Below, piece after piece: positions 60,958-64,000 of a DNA stretch of 64,000 bases. How positions within the stretch are numbered: position 1 is the stretch's first letter; each line of letters starts with the position of its first letter. Source of the DNA: Nocardia sp. NRRL S-836 (GTDB lineage Bacteria > Actinomycetota > Actinomycetes > Mycobacteriales > Pseudonocardiaceae); assembly GCF_001279525.1 (NCBI RefSeq), contig NZ_LGDY01000105.1, positions 1-64,000 on the forward strand, given 5' to 3'. The notes under the pieces were generated by a model, which saw nothing but the letters and a program-made list of their open reading frames with translations, did no database searches and had not been told where the DNA came from. The translations under genes were made by a program, and so were the position numbers.

Positions 60958-62373
60958 TCACGGCCCGGTCGCCTCCACGGGCAGGACGACCTGGAACCGG
61001 GTGTCTCCCGGCACCGATTCCACCCGGATGTCGCCGTGGTGCTTGTTGACCACGATCCGCCACGAGATCTCCAGCCCGAGCCCGGTGCCCTCGCCGACCG
61101 GCTTGGTCGTGAAGAACGGTTCGAAGATCCGGCCCTGCACCTCCGCCGGGATGCCGGGACCGGTGTCACCGATCTCCACGACGAGGTGCCGGTCCTGCCG
61201 GAAGGTCCGGATGGTCAGCGTTCCCGAACCACCCATCGCGCCCAGGGCGTTGTCGATCACGTTCGTCCACACCTGGTTGAGCTCGCCGGCGTAGGCGGGG
61301 ATGGAGGGCAGCGTCCGATCGTAGTCCTTGACCACCCGCACGTCCGCGAACTTCCCGCCGAACATGACCAGCGTCGAGTCCAGCAGCTCGTGCACGTCGA
61401 CCACCTGGAACGGTGTGCGGTCCATCTGCGAGTACTGCTTGGCGGCGGAGACCAGGGTGGACACCCGCGTGGTGGCGTCCTCGATCTCGTTCATCAGCAG
61501 CTCGGTCTCGACCGTGTACCGCAGCCAGTGCACGGCCGACTCGGTGACCGTTTCGGGGCACGGTGCGAGCGCGCTCTCCAGCCACTCGACGTCCAGCCCG
61601 CCCGCGACCAGGACGGGCGCGACGTCCCAGCCGCCGCCGATGCCCCGGTCGTCCAGCCAGTCGGAGACCTCGTCCTCGGCGTCGCTGGCCTGAAGCGGGC
61701 TGAGCTTCGGCGCCTTGGCGACCCGTTCGACCGCCTTCTCCTGCAGCTTGACCAGCGACGGCAGCACGGACGGGTCGATCGCCCCCTGCGCCAGCAGGGC
61801 CAGCTTGTGCCGCATCCCCGCGACCCGCTCGCGCAGCGCCGCCGTCGCGCGAACCGCGGCCGCGGCTGGGTTGTTGAGCTCGTGGGTGAGGCCCGCCGAC
61901 AGCGCGCCGAGCGCGGTGAGCCGTTCGTGCTGACCCACCGTCGCCTGGGTGTTCCGCATGCCCCAGAACAGGCCCTCCAGCAGGTGCATCGCCATCGGGA
62001 ACCAGGTGCGGACCACCGGCCCGAACTCGTCGGCGTCGAACTGCAGCATCGACGTGGCGGTGATCGACTCGACGGTCATCTGGTAGGTCGGCTGGTCGAG
62101 CTCCAGGTAGGCCTGCGTGGCACCGAAGTACGAGCCGCGCAGGCTGCTGCGGCTCACCTCCACGCGCTGGCCGCCGAGGTTGCGGCACAGGGCGACCGTT
62201 CCGTCGAGCAGCACGAAGAAGCACGTCGCCGGCTCGCCCTCGATGAGCACGGGCGTGCCCGCCGCGCGGGTCTCGACGTGGCCGTGACCGGCCAGCCAGT
62301 CCAGCTGCTCGTCGTCGAGCTTCTCGAACAGGAACAGCTCGCGCAGCTCGGCCGCGGTGAGGCGGTCCATCAC
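60958..62373 (-). CDS. cyclic-nucleotide-binding domain histidine kinase
   Basis: A 471-residue sensor kinase without membrane segments. Residues about 12-125 are a cNMP-binding-type domain (LIEGEPATCFFVLLDGTVAL). The phospho-acceptor is H164 in GLTHELNNPAAAA; the ATP domain has VWTNVIDNALGAM, EIGDTGPGIP and GEGTGLGLEI. Its start (GTG 62373 or ATG 62370) overlaps the stop of the receiver-reductase gene, so both are made together. It probably senses a cytoplasmic nucleotide or redox state and phosphorylates the receiver domain of its neighbour. Confidence 0.9.
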   Translation of the reverse strand: MMDRLTAAELRELFLFEKLDDEQLDWLAGHGHVETRAAGTPVLIEGEPATCFFVLLDGTVALCRNLGGQRVEVSRSSLRGSYFGATQAYLELDQPTYQMTVESITATSMLQFDADEFGPVVRTWFPMAMHLLEGLFWGMRNTQATVGQHERLTALGALSAGLTHELNNPAAAAVRATAALRERVAGMRHKLALLAQGAIDPSVLPSLVKLQEKAVERVAKAPKLSPLQASDAEDEVSDWLDDRGIGGGWDVAPVLVAGGLDVEWLESALAPCPETVTESAVHWLRYTVETELLMNEIEDATTRVSTLVSAAKQYSQMDRTPFQVVDVHELLDSTLVMFGGKFADVRVVKDYDRTLPSIPAYAGELNQVWTNVIDNALGAMGGSGTLTIRTFRQDRHLVVEIGDTGPGIPAEVQGRIFEPFFTTKPVGEGTGLGLEISWRIVVNKHHGDIRVESVPGDTRFQVVLPVEATGP

Positions 62374-64000
62374 GACCTCGCCAGGTAGCGGTGGACCAGC
62401 GTGACCGCCATGGCGCCCTCACCGACGGCGGACGCGACCCGCTTCACCGAGTCCGACCGGACGTCGCCCGCGACGAACACACCGGGCACGCTCGTCTCCA
62501 GGTGGTACGGCGCCCGGTCGAGGTCCCAGCCGGGCGGTGAGCCGCCGAGGTCGGGCCCGGCGAGCAGGAACCCGTGCTCGTCGCGTTCCAGCGTGCCGTC
62601 CAGCCAGTCCGTGCGCGGGGCGGCGCCGATGAACGCGAACAACCGGCTCGCCTCGACCGTCGTCGTCTCGCCCGTCTTGTTGTGCAGCAACGTCAGCGTT
62701 TCGAGGTGGTCCTCACCCGTGCCGCCGACGACCTCGGTCTGCGTGCGCACCTCCACGTTCCCGATCGCCGCGAGCTGGTCGACCAGGTACCGCGACATCG
62801 ACTGCTCCAGCGAGTCGCCCCGCACCAGGAGCACCACCCTGCGCGCGTGCCCGGAGAAGTAGACGGCCGCCTGGCCCGCGGAGTTCGCGCCGCCCACCAG
62901 GTAGACGTCCTGGCCGGCGCAGTTCGGGCCCTCGGTGGTCGAGGCGCCGTAGTACACGCCCCGCCCGGTCAGCTCACCGAGGCCCGGCGCGTCGAGCAAC
63001 CGGTACGACACACCGGTGGCGAGGATGACGGTGTGGGCGGCGAGCTCGGTGCCGTCACCGAACCGCACGACCCGTGCCGCTCCCCGGCGCTCCAGGGCGA
63101 CGACGTCGCGGGTGGTGAGCAGCTCGACCCCGAACTTGACGGCCTGCCTGCGGGCGCGCTCGGTCAGCTGCCCGCCGGACACCCCGTCGGGGAAGCCCAG
63201 GTAGTTCTCGATGCGGCTGCTCGTGCCCGCCTGGCCACCCGTCGCGATCCGCTCCACGAGGACGGTCCGCAGCCCCTCGGAACCCCCGTACACCGCGGCA
63301 CCCAGCCCCGCGGGTCCGCCACCGACGACGATCAGGTCGTAGAACTCGGCCGACGGCTGCGTGCTCAGGCCCACCTCGGCGGCGAGCTCCGCGTCGGACG
63401 GGTCGACCAGGGCGCTGCCCCGAGCCGTGACCACGACCGGCAGCGTCGTCCCGTCCTGGTGCGCCGCCGTGAGCAGGCAGCGCGCCTCCGGCTCGTCCAG
63501 CGCGTGCCAGCGGAACGGAACGCTGTTGCGCGCCAGGAAGTCCCGCACCTCGTAGGACCGCGGCGACCAGCGGTGCCCGATCACCCGCACCCGCTGCGGC
63601 GGCTGCCGGTCGCTCACGGCCCAGGCCCTCAGTTGCTCGTCGAGCACCGGGTAGAGGTTCTGCTCCGGCGGGTCCCACGGCTTGAGCAGGTAGTGGTCGA
63701 GGTCCACGACGTTGATCGCCTGGATCGCGGCCTCGGTGTCCGCGTACGCCGTGAGCAGCACCCGGCGCGCCTGCGGGAACACGTCCATGGCCTGTTCGAG
63801 GAACTCGATGCCGCTCATCTGCGGCATCCGGTAGTCGGCCAGCAGCGCCGCGACCTCCTCGCCGCGCAGCTTGATCTCGTGCAGGGCCTCCAGCGCCTGC
63901 GGACCGGACTCCGCCCGCACGACCCGGTAGTGCTCGCCGTACTTCCTGCGCAGGTCGCGCGCCACCGACCGCGACACGGCCGGGTCGTCGTCCACCGTGA
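62370..64000 (-). CDS. receiver domain fused to a thioredoxin reductase-like FAD protein (5' end outside)
   Basis: At least 541 residues; the frame continues past the window edge, and the first visible residues (TVDDDPAVSRSVARDL) are the start of a receiver domain, so only about 8-10 residues are missing. The receiver has its phospho-aspartate in ALLADYRMPQMSG and lysine in YLLKPWDPP. A middle thioredoxin-like section precedes a thioredoxin-reductase-like FAD/NAD(P) domain (VVGGGPAGLGAAVYG, GTSSRIENYLGFP, FVAGDVRSDSVKRV). The redox CxxC of true thioredoxin reductases is absent; only one Cys lies nearby (PNCAGQ). It is the partner of the downstream kinase. Confidence 0.88.
   Translation of the reverse strand, partial: TVDDDPAVSRSVARDLRRKYGEHYRVVRAESGPQALEALHEIKLRGEEVAALLADYRMPQMSGIEFLEQAMDVFPQARRVLLTAYADTEAAIQAINVVDLDHYLLKPWDPPEQNLYPVLDEQLRAWAVSDRQPPQRVRVIGHRWSPRSYEVRDFLARNSVPFRWHALDEPEARCLLTAAHQDGTTLPVVVTARGSALVDPSDAELAAEVGLSTQPSAEFYDLIVVGGGPAGLGAAVYGGSEGLRTVLVERIATGGQAGTSSRIENYLGFPDGVSGGQLTERARRQAVKFGVELLTTRDVVALERRGAARVVRFGDGTELAAHTVILATGVSYRLLDAPGLGELTGRGVYYGASTTEGPNCAGQDVYLVGGANSAGQAAVYFSGHARRVVLLVRGDSLEQSMSRYLVDQLAAIGNVEVRTQTEVVGGTGEDHLETLTLLHNKTGETTTVEASRLFAFIGAAPRTDWLDGTLERDEHGFLLAGPDLGGSPPGWDLDRAPYHLETSVPGVFVAGDVRSDSVKRVASAVGEGAMAVTLVHRYLARS

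Overview
The window looks like a chromosomal segment of a high-GC filamentous actinomycete, most likely family Pseudonocardiaceae (Lentzea/Saccharothrix/Actinosynnema type). The basis is the strong third-position G/C bias, many GTG starts, frequent leaderless -10/start arrangements (TANNNT six or seven bases before the start codon), an ESX-type protein, SpoIIE phosphatases, a rodlin-like secreted protein and a dense set of regulators. I see no rRNA, tRNA, CRISPR array, IS element or phage module. The assignment to family is inference.

Layout. 1-0.74 kb: a frameshifted ESX/WXG100-like gene and a tiny upstream ORF. 0.9-12.6 kb: a membrane-anchored hypothetical, several regulator/enzyme pairs (MarR with an alpha/beta hydrolase, LysR with an SDR, a MmyB-type regulator with an SDR), an XRE-TPR regulator with a Cys-rich partner, a GAF-SpoIIE phosphatase and a glutathione peroxidase. 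12.6-16.2 kb: a CoA-transferase/thiolase operon for 3-oxoacid (probably 3-oxoadipate) breakdown with a divergent LysR. 16.2-17.4 kb: a conserved hypothetical.

17.5-37.1 kb: a biosynthetic gene cluster. Two fused aminodeoxychorismate synthases, an AurF-type diiron N-oxygenase, an arylamine N-acetyltransferase, a UbiA aryl prenyltransferase, a polyprenyl synthase, two P450s and two methyltransferases sit with extra DXS and IspH isoprenoid-supply genes, three LuxR-type regulators, a degenerate chorismate-binding protein and a PabC-like lyase. The enzyme set matches the logic of benzastatin/virantmycin biosynthesis: PABA is prenylated, N-hydroxylated and N-acetylated, then cyclised by a P450. Two divergent promoter regions carry the same ~105-bp element with an inverted repeat, probably the target of a cluster LuxR regulator.

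37.1-49 kb: TetR, MarR/SDR and MarR/quinone-reductase pairs with clear palindromic operators, a small rodlin-like protein, an HD protein, a DUF1996 protein interrupted by a tandem helical repeat, a PLP dehydratase, a tetracycline-type ribosomal protection GTPase with a candidate leader peptide, and a secreted ricin-lectin/PL9-like beta-helix protein.

49.4-60.8 kb: an eleven-gene, almost fully translationally coupled operon of ATP-grasp ligase, DUF4213/DUF364 protein, SbnA-like PLP enzyme, dipeptide epimerase, MFS exporter, methyltransferase, and a complete Opp/Nik/Cnt-type ABC importer plus GNAT. Two Zur-like 7-1-7 palindromes lie in front of it. I infer an NRPS-independent metallophore (possibly zincophore) synthesis, export and re-uptake system; this and the meroterpenoid cluster are the most interesting parts. 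61-64 kb: a cyclic-nucleotide-domain histidine kinase coupled to a receiver-thioredoxin-reductase-like fusion that runs off the right end.
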